From positions 1,426,001 through 1,490,000 of the forward strand of contig NZ_AP024852.1 of the NCBI RefSeq assembly GCF_024346715.1: a stretch of 64,000 nucleotides of DNA, given 5' to 3'. Every line of letters starts with the position of its first letter. Within the stretch, counting starts at the first letter, position 1. Positions 17,007 through 25,753 of the stretch are shown in pieces. The position numbers and the translations under genes are program-made. The notes beneath the pieces were generated by a model that saw only the letters and a list, made by a program, of their open reading frames with translations, did not search any database and was not told the origin of the DNA. This stretch comes from Photobacterium swingsii. GTDB lineage: Bacteria > Pseudomonadota > Gammaproteobacteria > Enterobacterales > Vibrionaceae.

Positions 17007-18026
17007 TTACGCGCTCACGGGTTGAATTTCGTTAAGGTTAAACAATAGCTCTAATTGACTGCCAGCTGCGAGCAATCTTTCTGATGAACGATTGAGTAAA
17101 TCGACTGTTAGTTCACAATTATTCACATCCACTTGGTATCGGATGACGTTACCCAATAGCTGGTGGTTTTTAATGGTACCGGTTTGTGGTGCTGAAATGT
17201 GGCTACCATATTGACGACCCGCTTCTTTTACATAGATAGACTCAGGTCGAATGGCCACTTTCCAGTTTGTTTCAATATCAAAAAGCTGCTTGGCTTTATC
17301 AGCATTAACAAGGTTGTAGTGACCCATGAACCCAGCCACAAACTCGTTGGCAGGTTGGGTGTAGATCTCTTCAGGTGATCCTGCTTGCACGATTTTCCCT
17401 TTGTCCATTAAGAAGATCCGATCTGACATGATCATGGCTTCTTCTTGATCGTGGGTGACAAAGATAGTCGTCAGATCCATCTCTTTTTGAATGTCGCGGA
17501 TTTGTTGGCGTAAGTGCTTACGGATCTTCGCATCCAGTGCTGACAGCGGTTCATCTAATAACAGAATACGTGGCTTAACAACCAGTGCACGGGCCAATGC
17601 TACACGCTGGCGCTGACCGCCTGAAAGTTGGTGTGGATAGCGTTTTTCACGGCCACCCAGCTCAACCAAGGCGATAACTTTTGCTACTTCACGTTGGATA
17701 TCGCTTGCTGCCATCTTTTTCATTTTAAGACCAAACGCGATGTTTTCTTCGACCGTCATATTGGGAAAAAGCGCGTATGACTGGAATACCATACCAATAC
17801 CGCGTTGCTGTGGAGTTTGCTGTGTAATGTTCTCACCGTTAACCCAAATCTCGCCACCATTGAGTGGATCTAACCCGGTCAGGCTACGTAACAGGGTCGA
17901 TTTACCGCAGCCGCTTGGGCCAAGTAGCGTGATAAATTCGCCTTTTTCTATAGTGAAATCGACATTTTCAAAAACAGTATTATCACCAAAACGCTTGGTT
18001 AGGTTTTTCGCAGTTACATAACTCAT
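17007..18026 (-). CDS. ABC importer ATPase subunit (PhnT-like, organophosphorus uptake)
   Basis: Nucleotide-binding subunit of 339 residues that drives uptake through the two adjacent permeases. Walker A is GPSGCGKST, the signature is LSGGQRQRVALARAL, Walker B is ILLLDEPLSALD, and the H-loop is VTHDQEEA. A C-terminal regulatory OB-like domain (about 240-339, with WKVAIRPESIYV) is typical of the MOI/CUT1 importer ATPases. The ATG at 18026 shares one base with the stop of the preceding permease (TAATG), which indicates translational coupling; a longer frame from 18062 is less likely. Similar to 2-aminoethylphosphonate transporter ATPases, but iron and polyamine importers share this architecture. 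Confidence 0.9.
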   Translation of the reverse strand: MSYVTAKNLTKRFGDNTVFENVDFTIEKGEFITLLGPSGCGKSTLLRSLTGLDPLNGGEIWVNGENITQQTPQQRGIGMVFQSYALFPNMTVEENIAFGLKMKKMAASDIQREVAKVIALVELGGREKRYPHQLSGGQRQRVALARALVVKPRILLLDEPLSALDAKIRKHLRQQIRDIQKEMDLTTIFVTHDQEEAMIMSDRIFLMDKGKIVQAGSPEEIYTQPANEFVAGFMGHYNLVNADKAKQLFDIETNWKVAIRPESIYVKEAGRQYGSHISAPQTGTIKNHQLLGNVIRYQVDVNNCELTVDLLNRSSERLLAAGSQLELLFNLNEIQPVSA

Positions 18027-18811
18027 TAGTTCGCTCCTCGGCTGAAACGACTTGCCAGCCAAGTCAGTACAAAAATAAATAGGAAATAGGTCATGACCAG
18101 TGCAGATGTAAAGTGACCACTGGTATTACGCATGTTGTATAAATACATTTGTAAGGTTTCATAGCGGGTGCCGACCAAAATATTGGCAAAGACAAACTCA
18201 CCCAGTAAGAAAGAGAAAGACAAGAATAACGATGCCATTAAGCCTTTTTTCAAATTCGGTAAAATAATCAGTAAGAAGGCTTTCGATGTGCTGGCACCTA
18301 ACAAGTGTGCGGCATCCATCAAATCTTGCAGATTAATAGCATCGAAGCTGTTGGCAATAGCGCGGTACATAAATGGCAGGGCAATGGTGAAATAGGTACC
18401 GATCAAAATCCAAGGTGTGCCGATAAGCGTAATTTCACTGTCGGCGTATAGCTGGAGTAAACCAACCGACGACACCACAGGTGGTACTGCGAAAGGCAAC
18501 AAAATCAGCATATTCATAACTTTGTGAAGTTTAGGGAAGTAATAGAACACCACAAAAATTGCAGGCAATATCAAAACCACACTCAGTGTCAAGGCTGCAA
18601 TACAGATAAACAGCGAGCGGCCAAAAGCATCAAGAAAACGGCTATCAGTCAGTAAATTAATATACCAATCAAAGGTAAAACCATCGGGTAATACTGTCGC
18701 TCCCCAACGTGAAGAGATTGAGTATACCAAGGTTGCCAAGATGGGAATCAGCATGATGCCGACAATTGAGTACACCAGGGTTTTGTGGAAAGCTGTATTC
18801 ACGTTTTGCAT
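18026..18811 (-). CDS. ABC importer permease 2 (PhnV-like)
   Basis: Inner-membrane subunit of 261 residues with six predicted helices. The EAA loop is MDAAHLLGASTSKAFLLIILP, which contacts the ATPase. It overlaps both neighbours by one base through TAATG junctions, at 18811 and 18026, so the importer subunits are probably made in equal amounts. The start ATG at 18811 (MQNVNTAFHKT) has GGAAG upstream; the frame could be extended to 18850, but that would run into the preceding gene. Substrate specificity cannot be read from the permease. Confidence 0.9.
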   Translation of the reverse strand: MQNVNTAFHKTLVYSIVGIMLIPILATLVYSISSRWGATVLPDGFTFDWYINLLTDSRFLDAFGRSLFICIAALTLSVVLILPAIFVVFYYFPKLHKVMNMLILLPFAVPPVVSSVGLLQLYADSEITLIGTPWILIGTYFTIALPFMYRAIANSFDAINLQDLMDAAHLLGASTSKAFLLIILPNLKKGLMASLFLSFSFLLGEFVFANILVGTRYETLQMYLYNMRNTSGHFTSALVMTYFLFIFVLTWLASRFSRGAN

Positions 18812-19701
18812 TATTTTTTCTTCCCTGCGTAGCTTTTGGCGATAAGCCACTGGTTAACAACAGTGATGAAAGCCAACATTGCCATAAGAATGACCGAAAT
18901 CGCAGCTGCTAAATTAGGCTCTAGGAATAAATCACCTGAGACTAAACTCGCAATACGCACGGTAATGATGTTGTAGTTACCGGATGTGAGTGCGAAGACG
19001 CTGGCATACGCGCCAATGGCGTTAGCAATCAAAATAATCAAGGTGCCAAACAATGCAGGTGATAAAACGGGTAAGGCAACCTTTAACCAGTAATGCCAGG
19101 TTTTGGCCCCTAATAAAGCTGCGGCTGCTTGCCAATCATCGTTTAACGCATCAAAAGCGGGGTAAAGCAGCAATACCGCCAGTGGGATTTGAAAGTAGAT
19201 ATACAGCACGAGTAAGCCCCATTTGCCGTATAAGTCGAAGTCACCTAACAGCCCGTATTGTTTGAGCAGCAGGGTGATCGCGCCATTGGTACCTAAAATA
19301 ATGATGAAGGCAAAGGCGAGAGGCACGCCAGAAAAGTTACTGCTCATGTTAGTGAAAGCCACGACACCATCGCGGATTTTAGAATCCACGCGGCGCAGCG
19401 ATGAAACTAGAAGGGTAGCGATGGCGAGGCCAATAATGCTGGACCATATGGATAACCATAAACTGTTACTGAATGCTTGCATCATGAAAGCGGAGTCAAA
19501 GATTTCGCTGTAGTTATCAAGTGCAAATTCGTCTTCGTAGATGAAGCTGTTCACTAACACCCAAATCATAGGGGCTAGCTGGAACAGGTAGAAGAATACC
19601 GCAAAAGGCGCGAGCCAAAGCGCGGGCTTTAATTTGCTTAATCGACTTGTCGTCTGTGAAGAAGACGCAGGGGATGCCTGCGTCAGAGTCGAGCTACTCA
19701 T
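18811..19701 (-). CDS. ABC importer permease 1 (PhnU-like)
   Basis: Inner-membrane subunit of 296 residues with a Ser/Thr-rich cytoplasmic N-terminus (about 1-27) and six helices. The EAA motif is QAAAALLGAKTWHYWLKVALP. It heads the permease pair and starts four bases inside the end of the alkaline-phosphatase-superfamily gene (ATGA overlap at 19698-19701), linking transporter and hydrolase translation. The N-terminal extension before helix 1 is common in the larger member of binding-protein-dependent permease pairs. Confidence 0.9.
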   Translation of the reverse strand: MSSSTLTQASPASSSQTTSRLSKLKPALWLAPFAVFFYLFQLAPMIWVLVNSFIYEDEFALDNYSEIFDSAFMMQAFSNSLWLSIWSSIIGLAIATLLVSSLRRVDSKIRDGVVAFTNMSSNFSGVPLAFAFIIILGTNGAITLLLKQYGLLGDFDLYGKWGLLVLYIYFQIPLAVLLLYPAFDALNDDWQAAAALLGAKTWHYWLKVALPVLSPALFGTLIILIANAIGAYASVFALTSGNYNIITVRIASLVSGDLFLEPNLAAAISVILMAMLAFITVVNQWLIAKSYAGKKK

Positions 19702-20513
19702 AGGGCTAACAATTCCTGAGTATAAGGTTTGTTGTGGTCAAGGTTCATCAGTTGGCAAACCAAGCCGCAGATCTCTGTTTGTTTAACGGGTTGTGTAATG
19801 TCTTGCTGGTGGATGAACTTGTCACCAATCACAAAGAAGGGCACTTCACGCTCTTCTGGCAAAATCCCACCGTGTGATAAATCATTGTTCATGCCGTGAT
19901 CACTGGTGACGATCACTTGATAACCATCCGCTAGCCACTGCTCGATATAGTTAGATAAGTAAATGTCTGCCCCGCGTGCACTGTTGCGATACTGGCGCGA
20001 GTCTAATCCAAATTTATGGCCGATATCGTCGATGTTCATCGGGTGGATCAACAAAAAATCAGGGTTATAAGTACGGCGTAAATACTCAGCATCTAAAAAC
20101 AGTGCTTCATCTGGGTAGTGATCCCAGTGATAGAAACAGCCGTGCTGGATATTCATAGTTTCATCATTCGTCATGCGGTCACGTACTGCATTGTAAGGCG
20201 CGCGGTTATACAGTTCACTTACCCAGTGGTATGCTGCTGCCGCGGTAACTTTGCCTTGAGATTTCGCGATACTGAAAATGGAATCATGGTGAGAAAGTCG
20301 AGCAATCTCATTGTTAACTATTCCACTTTCTACAGGGCGAATACCCGTTAAAATGCATTCATACAATGGACGCGACATTGAAGGTAGTTCGCATTGTATT
20401 GGGTATAGCGTTGCTCTTTGCTGCTCAATCAGACCGTTTAAGTAGCCCATGCAATCACGGGCTACTTGGTAGTTGAGACCATCAAGAACAACAAGAATCA
20501 CCTTATTGTTCAT
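19698..20513 (-). CDS. Cytoplasmic alkaline-phosphatase-superfamily hydrolase (phosphodiesterase/phosphonate hydrolase type)
   Basis: Two-metal hydrolase of 271 residues of the nucleotide pyrophosphatase/phosphodiesterase branch. Likely metal ligands are D11 (VVLDGLN), D162 and H166 (NIDDIGHKFG), D205 and H206 (TSDHGMN) and H214 (LSHGG). The probable nucleophile is S47 in ELPSMSRPLYECILTG, where relatives have Thr or Ser. There is no signal peptide, so it acts on imported substrate in the cytoplasm. It lies between the binding-protein and permease genes and overlaps the latter by four bases. Substrate candidates are a phosphodiester headgroup compound or a phosphonate such as phosphonoacetate; the sequence does not decide. 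Confidence 0.85.
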   Translation of the reverse strand: MNNKVILVVLDGLNYQVARDCMGYLNGLIEQQRATLYPIQCELPSMSRPLYECILTGIRPVESGIVNNEIARLSHHDSIFSIAKSQGKVTAAAAYHWVSELYNRAPYNAVRDRMTNDETMNIQHGCFYHWDHYPDEALFLDAEYLRRTYNPDFLLIHPMNIDDIGHKFGLDSRQYRNSARGADIYLSNYIEQWLADGYQVIVTSDHGMNNDLSHGGILPEEREVPFFVIGDKFIHQQDITQPVKQTEICGLVCQLMNLDHNKPYTQELLAL

Positions 20514-20528
20514 TGTTATACTCGTCTT

Positions 20529-21596
20529 TTATTGTTGGTGAATGAGAACGCTTTCTTGCCATTGACGTGGCAGCTTACGGGCTGATTTTTCCCATGCTTT
20601 AAAGTCAGTAACGGGCTGTACCTTGGTGTAGTTGTCATTGGATAGCAGCTTGTCTTGCACGGATTTAGGCAGAGTGACATTGCTACGGATAGGGCGGGCA
20701 TAACCTTCCGCGAGGTTAATTTGACCTTGGTCGCTAAAGATATACTCTCGAGCAAGTTTTGCCGCATTTGGGTTCTGAGCGTATTTGTTGATGATGGTGG
20801 TATAACCTGAAATAACCGACCCGTCTTGAGGAATAGTGACGGTGAAGCGGTCGCGATCAATCTTGTCACGGTAATTCAGGGCGTTGAAATCCCACATTAT
20901 GGCCACTTCTACTTCGCCTTTTTCAAGGTTAGCCATGTTTGGATCCGTGAAGGATAAGCGGCCTTGTTTCGCGAGTTTAGAGAAGAACGTCAGTGCAGGT
21001 TTTAGATTTGATTCATCACCACCTTTAGCAAAAGCCGCCGCTAAAATAGCGTTGTTGGCTTGTGCCGCTACCCCGACGTTACCAACAGTGACTTTGTAAT
21101 CACCTTCAAGTAAATCGTCCCAACTTTTAGGGGCTTGTTTTACTTGCTTGTTATTGGTGATGAAAGAAATTGTACCTGTGTAAGCCAGTGCCCAATGGCC
21201 GTCTTTGTCTTTTGCCCAATCAGGGATGCTATCCCATGTTGTTGGCTTGTATGCTTGTGTTACGCCTTTTTTGACCGCGACACGAGCAAAAGCAAAACCG
21301 ATGTCACCGATATCTGCGGTGGCGTTTTTTTTCTCGGCTTCAAATTTTGCAATTTCTTGTGCTGAGCTCATATCAGTATCTTGGTGTTTTAAACCGTAAT
21401 TTGTTTGGAGATCAGCCCATGTACCTTTCCAGTTAGCCCAACTGTCTGGCATACCGACACTGTATACGGCACCTTCTTTTTGAGCCGCTTGGATTAGGGT
21501 GTCTAGGTTTGCGTCTTTCGCTGCTACCGATGCCGAAAAACTGGTTGCAATTAGGGTTGCAGAAAGTGCGGTGGAACGGCTAAGCAAAGTATTCAT
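20529..21596 (-). CDS. Periplasmic substrate-binding protein of an ABC importer (PhnS-like)
   Basis: Secreted binding protein of 355 residues that captures the substrate for the downstream permeases. The signal peptide is MNTLLSRSTALSATLIATSF with cleavage near SVAAKD. The mature part has the class II binding-protein pattern (GAVYSVGMPDSWANWKGTW near the start, SWDDLLEGDYKVTVG, and VAIMWDFNALNYRDKI). It leads the six-gene operon. The ATG at 21596 has AAGGA eight bases upstream; an ATG at 21605 is too close to that site. A regulator operator copy lies 14 bases upstream of the start codon, consistent with repression in the leader. Iron(III)-binding homologues have similar folds, so phosphorus specificity is inferred from context. 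Confidence 0.88.
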   Translation of the reverse strand: MNTLLSRSTALSATLIATSFSASVAAKDANLDTLIQAAQKEGAVYSVGMPDSWANWKGTWADLQTNYGLKHQDTDMSSAQEIAKFEAEKKNATADIGDIGFAFARVAVKKGVTQAYKPTTWDSIPDWAKDKDGHWALAYTGTISFITNNKQVKQAPKSWDDLLEGDYKVTVGNVGVAAQANNAILAAAFAKGGDESNLKPALTFFSKLAKQGRLSFTDPNMANLEKGEVEVAIMWDFNALNYRDKIDRDRFTVTIPQDGSVISGYTTIINKYAQNPNAAKLAREYIFSDQGQINLAEGYARPIRSNVTLPKSVQDKLLSNDNYTKVQPVTDFKAWEKSARKLPRQWQESVLIHQQ

Positions 21597-21609
21597 TGTC
21601 TCCATCCTT

Positions 21610-21623
21610 CTGGACTAGGTCAG
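21610..21623. promoter_or_regulatory. Putative GntR/UTRA operator copy 1
   Basis: CTGGACTAGGTCAG, an imperfect palindrome, differs by one base from the copy at 21795-21808. Its core TGGACTAGGTCA matches 9 of 12 positions of the TGGTCTAGACCA pattern bound by HutC/UTRA-type GntR repressors such as DasR. It lies in the leader of the binding-protein gene. Confidence 0.6.
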
Positions 21624-21742
21624 TAAGTTCGATAGGTATGCTAGGGAAGGAATGTGACGCTTTGAATGGAGTTTTTTTACAGTTTTAATGCGTTTGTATG
21701 TATGGAATATTTCAATAATCCAATAGGGAGTAGTGAAATATA

Positions 21743-21771
21743 TTGTCATTAAACTGTTATTTAACTGTCTT
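21743..21771 (+). promoter_or_regulatory. Pho box (three 7-bp PhoB repeats)
   Basis: Three direct repeats TTGTCAT, CTGTTAT, CTGTCTT are each separated by four A/T bases, giving the 11-bp periodicity of PhoB binding (consensus CTGTCAT). A possible -10 TATCTT at 21771-21776 lies ten bases after the second repeat, pointing towards the regulator gene at 21811. Confidence 0.72.
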
Positions 21772-21794
21772 ATCTTGTTCATCAATTTTGGAAG

Positions 21795-21808
21795 CTGGAC
21801 TAGATCAG
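21795..21808. promoter_or_regulatory. Putative GntR/UTRA operator copy 2
   Basis: CTGGACTAGATCAG ends two bases before the regulator ATG at 21811, downstream of the proposed -10. The position suggests autoregulation by blocking transcription or initiation. It pairs with the copy at 21610-21623. Confidence 0.6.
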
Positions 21809-21810
21809 AG

Positions 21811-22527
21811 ATGGGCACACAAGCCAATACGCAGTTAGGGAAGATAAAAAAACGGCTTCGTCAGCAGATACAGTCACGCTTAATCAGCCAAGGACAGAAG
21901 CTTCCTTCTGAAAGAGAGCTAAGTGAGCTGTTTGCAACCACACGTATCACGATTAAAGATGCACTGGTGTCGTTAGAAACGGAAGGGCTTATATACCGAG
22001 AAGAGCGACGTGGCTGGTATGTGTCGCCTGAGCGTGTTTGCTATAACCCGCTATCACGTAGTCATTTTCATCAAATGATGACAGATCAGAGTAGAACGGC
22101 AGAAACTCGTTTATTGAATGTGCGAACTGAAGTTGGCGGTGGTGAGTATGCCAGCGCACTGGCTCTTCAAGGTTTGATGCAAATTCATGTTATTGAACGT
22201 GTGAGATATATCGATGGTAGAGCGGTATTATTTGTTGAAAATTGCTTAAAAGCAGCGCTGTTCCCAGACATTTTGGCAGAGAACTTAACCTTATCATTGA
22301 CGGGGCTTTATCGAGAAAAATACGGTTACGAAACACAACGTTCACGGTTTGAAGTGATTCCAACCGCGGCGCCTGCCCACGTAGCCAAAGCACTTAACTT
22401 AGCTGAAGGCCAGCCTGTGATGAAGATATGCAGAATAAACTACAAGCAAGATGGTGAGTTGATTGATTGTGAATTTGAATACTGGCGACCTGATGCCATG
22501 ATGATTCAGATCGACAGTGAAGGTTAG
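21811..22527 (+). CDS. GntR-family regulator with UTRA domain (PhnF/PhnR-like)
   Basis: Repressor of 238 residues. The N-terminal winged helix (about 8-75) has QIQSRLISQGQKLPSERELS and TTRITIKDALVSLETEGLIY; the C-terminal UTRA ligand domain (about 90-235) has IHVIERVRYIDGRAVLFVEN and the conserved ending KICRINYKQDGELIDCEFEYW. It is divergent from the ABC/hydrolase operon, whose substrate or product is the likely effector. Matching operator copies precede both transcription units. I chose the ATG at 21811 (MGTQANTQ); the frame extends to 21733, but that part is hydrophobic, overlaps the Pho box and is unlike the family N-terminus. Confidence 0.88.
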   Translation: MGTQANTQLGKIKKRLRQQIQSRLISQGQKLPSERELSELFATTRITIKDALVSLETEGLIYREERRGWYVSPERVCYNPLSRSHFHQMMTDQSRTAETRLLNVRTEVGGGEYASALALQGLMQIHVIERVRYIDGRAVLFVENCLKAALFPDILAENLTLSLTGLYREKYGYETQRSRFEVIPTAAPAHVAKALNLAEGQPVMKICRINYKQDGELIDCEFEYWRPDAMMIQIDSEG

Positions 22528-22555
22528 CTCATTATTACGGTATTAAAAGCCGATA

Positions 22556-23461
22556 TTAAAAACGCTCTTTAATCCCCATATAACGTTCACGAATGTGTTC
22601 AATTAATGCCTGAATGCGTTTTGATGGTTTCTTGGTGTAAGGGTACACAGCATAAATACCAACCACTTTACCTGAGTGCTTAGGTAATACTTCAACCAGA
22701 TCGCCACGTTGTAATTCATCGTAAATTAAGCAAGTGGGTAAATAAGCGATCCCGTTGCCCTTGAGTGCGGCTTTTTTCAACGCTGCCGCATTGTCTGAGG
22801 CAAAATTACCAGACACTTTTAAGGTATAGTTTTCATTGCTGTTTCGGATAAATAGCCAATCGAAAGGGCCCGTACTTTGTTGGGTGTAACCTAAGCAATT
22901 GTGGTGCAGTAACCCTTTCGGTGTTGTTGGTTCACCAAACTGTTCGATGTATTTCGGGGATGTGCATATCATCCAGCGGGAGTTGAAAATATGGCGAGCA
23001 ATTAAGCTTGAGTCTTCCAAGTACCCCGTTCGAATCACCAGATCAAAGTTGTCCGCGACCAAATCAACAAAGTGGTTATCCATCGACATTTCAATGGTTA
23101 GCCCTGGGTGGCTTTGACAAAAGTCCGATAGGGCTTCGGCGAGCAAGAGTTCACCTGAAATCGTAGGTACGGATACGCGAATATTGCCTGACAGTGCTTC
23201 GCTATAGCCTGTAACGGCATCAAAAGCGGATTGCGCGACTTGGTTTATTTCTTTGGCGCGGTGAAACAATACAGATCCAGGTTCTGTTAGCGTCAGCTTT
23301 CGTGTTGTGCGGTAAATCAGTTGCACACCAAGCTCATTTTCTAACTTACTGATGCGCTTACTGACGACGGATTTAGTAATTTTGTTTATTTCAGCGACCT
23401 TACTGAAGGAGCCATGCTCGATCACTTGGGTAAATAACACTAAATCGTCGATTTGAGGCAT
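22556..23461 (-). CDS. LysR-family regulator adjacent to the lactate utilisation genes
   Basis: Transcriptional regulator of 301 residues. The winged helix is at about 1-60 (DLVLFTQVIEHGSFSKVAEI, then KSVVSKRISKLENELGVQLI), and the effector domain follows (IRVSVPTISGELLLAEALSDF; NFDLVIRTGYLEDSSLIARH). It lies just downstream of lldG behind a strong terminator, so it has its own promoter at about 23462-23513. It is closely related along its whole length to the regulator at 59717-60619, which is also next to a lactate-permease-family gene. The start MPQIDDLVLF at 23461 aligns with LysR N-termini; a longer frame would read through the terminator. The target is inferred to be the lld genes. Confidence 0.88.
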   Translation of the reverse strand: MPQIDDLVLFTQVIEHGSFSKVAEINKITKSVVSKRISKLENELGVQLIYRTTRKLTLTEPGSVLFHRAKEINQVAQSAFDAVTGYSEALSGNIRVSVPTISGELLLAEALSDFCQSHPGLTIEMSMDNHFVDLVADNFDLVIRTGYLEDSSLIARHIFNSRWMICTSPKYIEQFGEPTTPKGLLHHNCLGYTQQSTGPFDWLFIRNSNENYTLKVSGNFASDNAAALKKAALKGNGIAYLPTCLIYDELQRGDLVEVLPKHSGKVVGIYAVYPYTKKPSKRIQALIEHIRERYMGIKERF

Positions 23462-23513
23462 ACAAGAACTCGTTAATGGTAATAAATCAGGTGTGTAGGA
23501 GACTAGTATAAAG

Positions 23514-23547
23514 CTAAAAAGGCTATGCTCCAATGAAGCATAGCCTC
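23514..23547 (-). terminator. Rho-independent terminator of the lldEFG operon
   Basis: Perfect ten-pair stem AGGCTATGCT/AGCATAGCCT (23520-23529 with 23537-23546) and a five-T run on the minus strand, between lldG and the LysR gene. Confidence 0.9.
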
Positions 23548-23570
23548 GTTCACTTGATTAACGATCTGAC

Positions 23571-24317
23571 TTAGAGATCGTCGATAATCACGTATGTTGC
23601 GTAAACTGGGCCGTGCACACCAACTACTTTGATTAATTCAATATCGGCGGTTGAACTTGGCCCAGAAATGAAGTTAACACATGATGGCATGCGCTCACCG
23701 TTTTTCGCTTTTTCGTGTAACTTAGCTGTCGCTTGGGTTAAGCGCGCGACTAGCGTGCTTTTAGGGACAACAAACACTGAGGCTTCAGGTAGCAAACTGA
23801 TTGCTCGACCTTGCGCTGGGTTGCTGTACAGCACCATGGTGCCTGATTCTGCTAAAGCTTGCTCTGCAAATACCACCCCCACTTTTGCACGTTCGGCCAC
23901 TTCAATATTAGGCGCGTAGCCTAATTCAGGGTTCCACACGTGCACGTGGTGGGTGTCTGTCTTAAGCTGGTCTAGGTTCACTAAATCCAATAAGCGAGGA
24001 TCAGCAGACAGCACAGTTTCTTCCACTTTCGCTGGGGCATTTGCGTCTTGCGTTTCATCTGTGCAGTATTTCTCACACACCATCGCAAGCGTGTTGGTGA
24101 GTTCAGCTTGCGTTGTTTCAACCGCATGCGCACCAAGTGCGGTATGGGTGTAATCGATCAGTGCTGTTTTTAGCTCATCTAAACTGTAGTCAGCCATGAC
24201 TTCTTGGTGACAAATGTACTTTAGGGCAGGGCGCTCAACCGCTTCGATTTGGCGAGGGCGGCCTAGTTTTTCTGCAATGTTATCTAAGAAACTGTCGCGA
24301 TTATGAATTTGACTCAT
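23571..24317 (-). CDS. lldG: L-lactate utilisation protein LldG/LutC
   Basis: LUD-domain subunit of the three-protein L-lactate dehydrogenase (LldEFG, also called LutABC), which oxidises L-lactate to pyruvate. The 248-residue product has an N-terminal helix segment (SFLDNIAEKLGRPRQ), then the LUD fold with VGVVFAEQALAESGTMVLYS and ending SSTADIELIKVVGVHGPVYA. It is the third gene of the operon, 15 bases after lldF. ATG 24317 (MSQIHNRDSF) was preferred over 24326 because it follows a better-spaced GGAG. Confidence 0.93.
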   Translation of the reverse strand: MSQIHNRDSFLDNIAEKLGRPRQIEAVERPALKYICHQEVMADYSLDELKTALIDYTHTALGAHAVETTQAELTNTLAMVCEKYCTDETQDANAPAKVEETVLSADPRLLDLVNLDQLKTDTHHVHVWNPELGYAPNIEVAERAKVGVVFAEQALAESGTMVLYSNPAQGRAISLLPEASVFVVPKSTLVARLTQATAKLHEKAKNGERMPSCVNFISGPSSTADIELIKVVGVHGPVYATYVIIDDL

Positions 24318-24332
24318 GATTGCCACTCCTCG

Positions 24333-25742
24333 TTATTTTCTGTTTTTGAACCAGCTACGGAAAGATTGACCGTCTGGTTTTGGTAGATCGCGTGCTTCCG
24401 TCCATTCACTAATTGCACCCATGTTGACGGGTAGTTTGCCATTTCGGATCAAGCCACTTGCCATAGTTGCACCTACGCGTACTGTGGTATCCCATAAGAT
24501 TGGGCGAGCATTAATGAAGTTAAATACACCCACAGAGGCACGTTCAGTTAATGGCGTGACTTTTTCTTCACCCATTTTTTGACGGTGTTTCAGTAACAAG
24601 TCCGACAGTGGGATTTTCACAGGGCAGACATCATGACAAGCTTTACACAAACTACAGGCGTAAGGCAGGTCTTTGAAATCATCGTACCCCCCCAATAATG
24701 GTGATAGAACCGCACCAATTGGGCCAGAATAGATAGAACCGTAAGATTGGCCACCAATGTGACGGTAAGCAGGGCAAGTGTTGACACATGCTGCACAACG
24801 AACACAACGGAGAATATCGCGGAATTCTGAACCTAAGATATCTGAGCGACCGTTATCGACGATCACTAAATGGAACTCTTCTGGACCGTCGGTTTGTCCA
24901 TCTTCTCGTGGACCCGTTAACGCGGTGACATAGCCTGTTAATGGCAAACCCACAGCACTACGACATAGCAAACTGATCACTATATCCAGTTCTTCAAAAG
25001 TCGGAACGATACGCTCCATACCCATGACGGCAATATGTGTTTTTGGCAAGCTGGTGGCTAGGCGAGCGTTACCTTCATTGGTCACTAGGGTGACAGTACC
25101 TGACTCGGCAACGGCAAAGTTACAACCTGTGATACCTATGTCAGCTTCAAGGAAGTCATGGCGAATGTAATCACGCACGTATCGTGTTAATTCTTCAGGG
25201 TCTTCACTGCCTTGGTAGCCAATTTTTTCTTGGAAAATGTCACGAATTTGGTAACGGTTTTTGTGTAATGCTGGCACCACGATGTGCGACGGTGGATCGC
25301 AGTCATCAACTTGTAGAATGTATTCACCTAAATCGGTTTCTACCACCTCGCAGCCGTTACGCTCAATCACATGGTTCAGGTTAATTTCTTCCGTCACCAT
25401 AGATTTAGACTTAACCACTTTCTTGGCATTTTTCGCTTGAATAATGCTTTCAACGTAGCTGGTTGCTTCTTCAGCCGTACTGGCAAAGAAAACCTGACCA
25501 CCATTTTTTTCAACGTTTTCACTCAGCTGATGTAGGTAGTAATCCAAGTTTTCAAGCACATGGTTACGAATATCCATGCCCATTTCACGCCACTCTTCCC
25601 AGTTACCTAGCTTATCAGCTGCCTTTTGGCGGTTGGCATACATACGGGTCTGGGCATTAGCGACAGATTGGCGCATAAAGTCATCTTTCATTTGGACTTT
25701 AATGCGGTCTTTAAAGTTTACATTGCTGGTTTTCATCGACAT
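24333..25742 (-). CDS. lldF: Iron-sulfur L-lactate utilisation protein LldF/LutB
   Basis: Central subunit of LldEFG, 469 residues. An N-terminal LUD-like domain ([20 protein letters not shown]) is followed by two 4Fe-4S motifs, [15 protein letters not shown] and [16 protein letters not shown], and a C-terminal helical tail. The clusters relay electrons from lactate towards the respiratory chain at the inner membrane. It lies 11 bases after lldE and 15 before lldG. AAGGAG is placed seven bases before the ATG at 25742. Confidence 0.95.
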   Translation of the reverse strand: MSMKTSNVNFKDRIKVQMKDDFMRQSVANAQTRMYANRQKAADKLGNWEEWREMGMDIRNHVLENLDYYLHQLSENVEKNGGQVFFASTAEEATSYVESIIQAKNAKKVVKSKSMVTEEINLNHVIERNGCEVVETDLGEYILQVDDCDPPSHIVVPALHKNRYQIRDIFQEKIGYQGSEDPEELTRYVRDYIRHDFLEADIGITGCNFAVAESGTVTLVTNEGNARLATSLPKTHIAVMGMERIVPTFEELDIVISLLCRSAVGLPLTGYVTALTGPREDGQTDGPEEFHLVIVDNGRSDILGSEFRDILRCVRCAACVNTCPAYRHIGGQSYGSIYSGPIGAVLSPLLGGYDDFKDLPYACSLCKACHDVCPVKIPLSDLLLKHRQKMGEEKVTPLTERASVGVFNFINARPILWDTTVRVGATMASGLIRNGKLPVNMGAISEWTEARDLPKPDGQSFRSWFKNRK

Positions 25743-25753
25743 GTGTGATCTCC

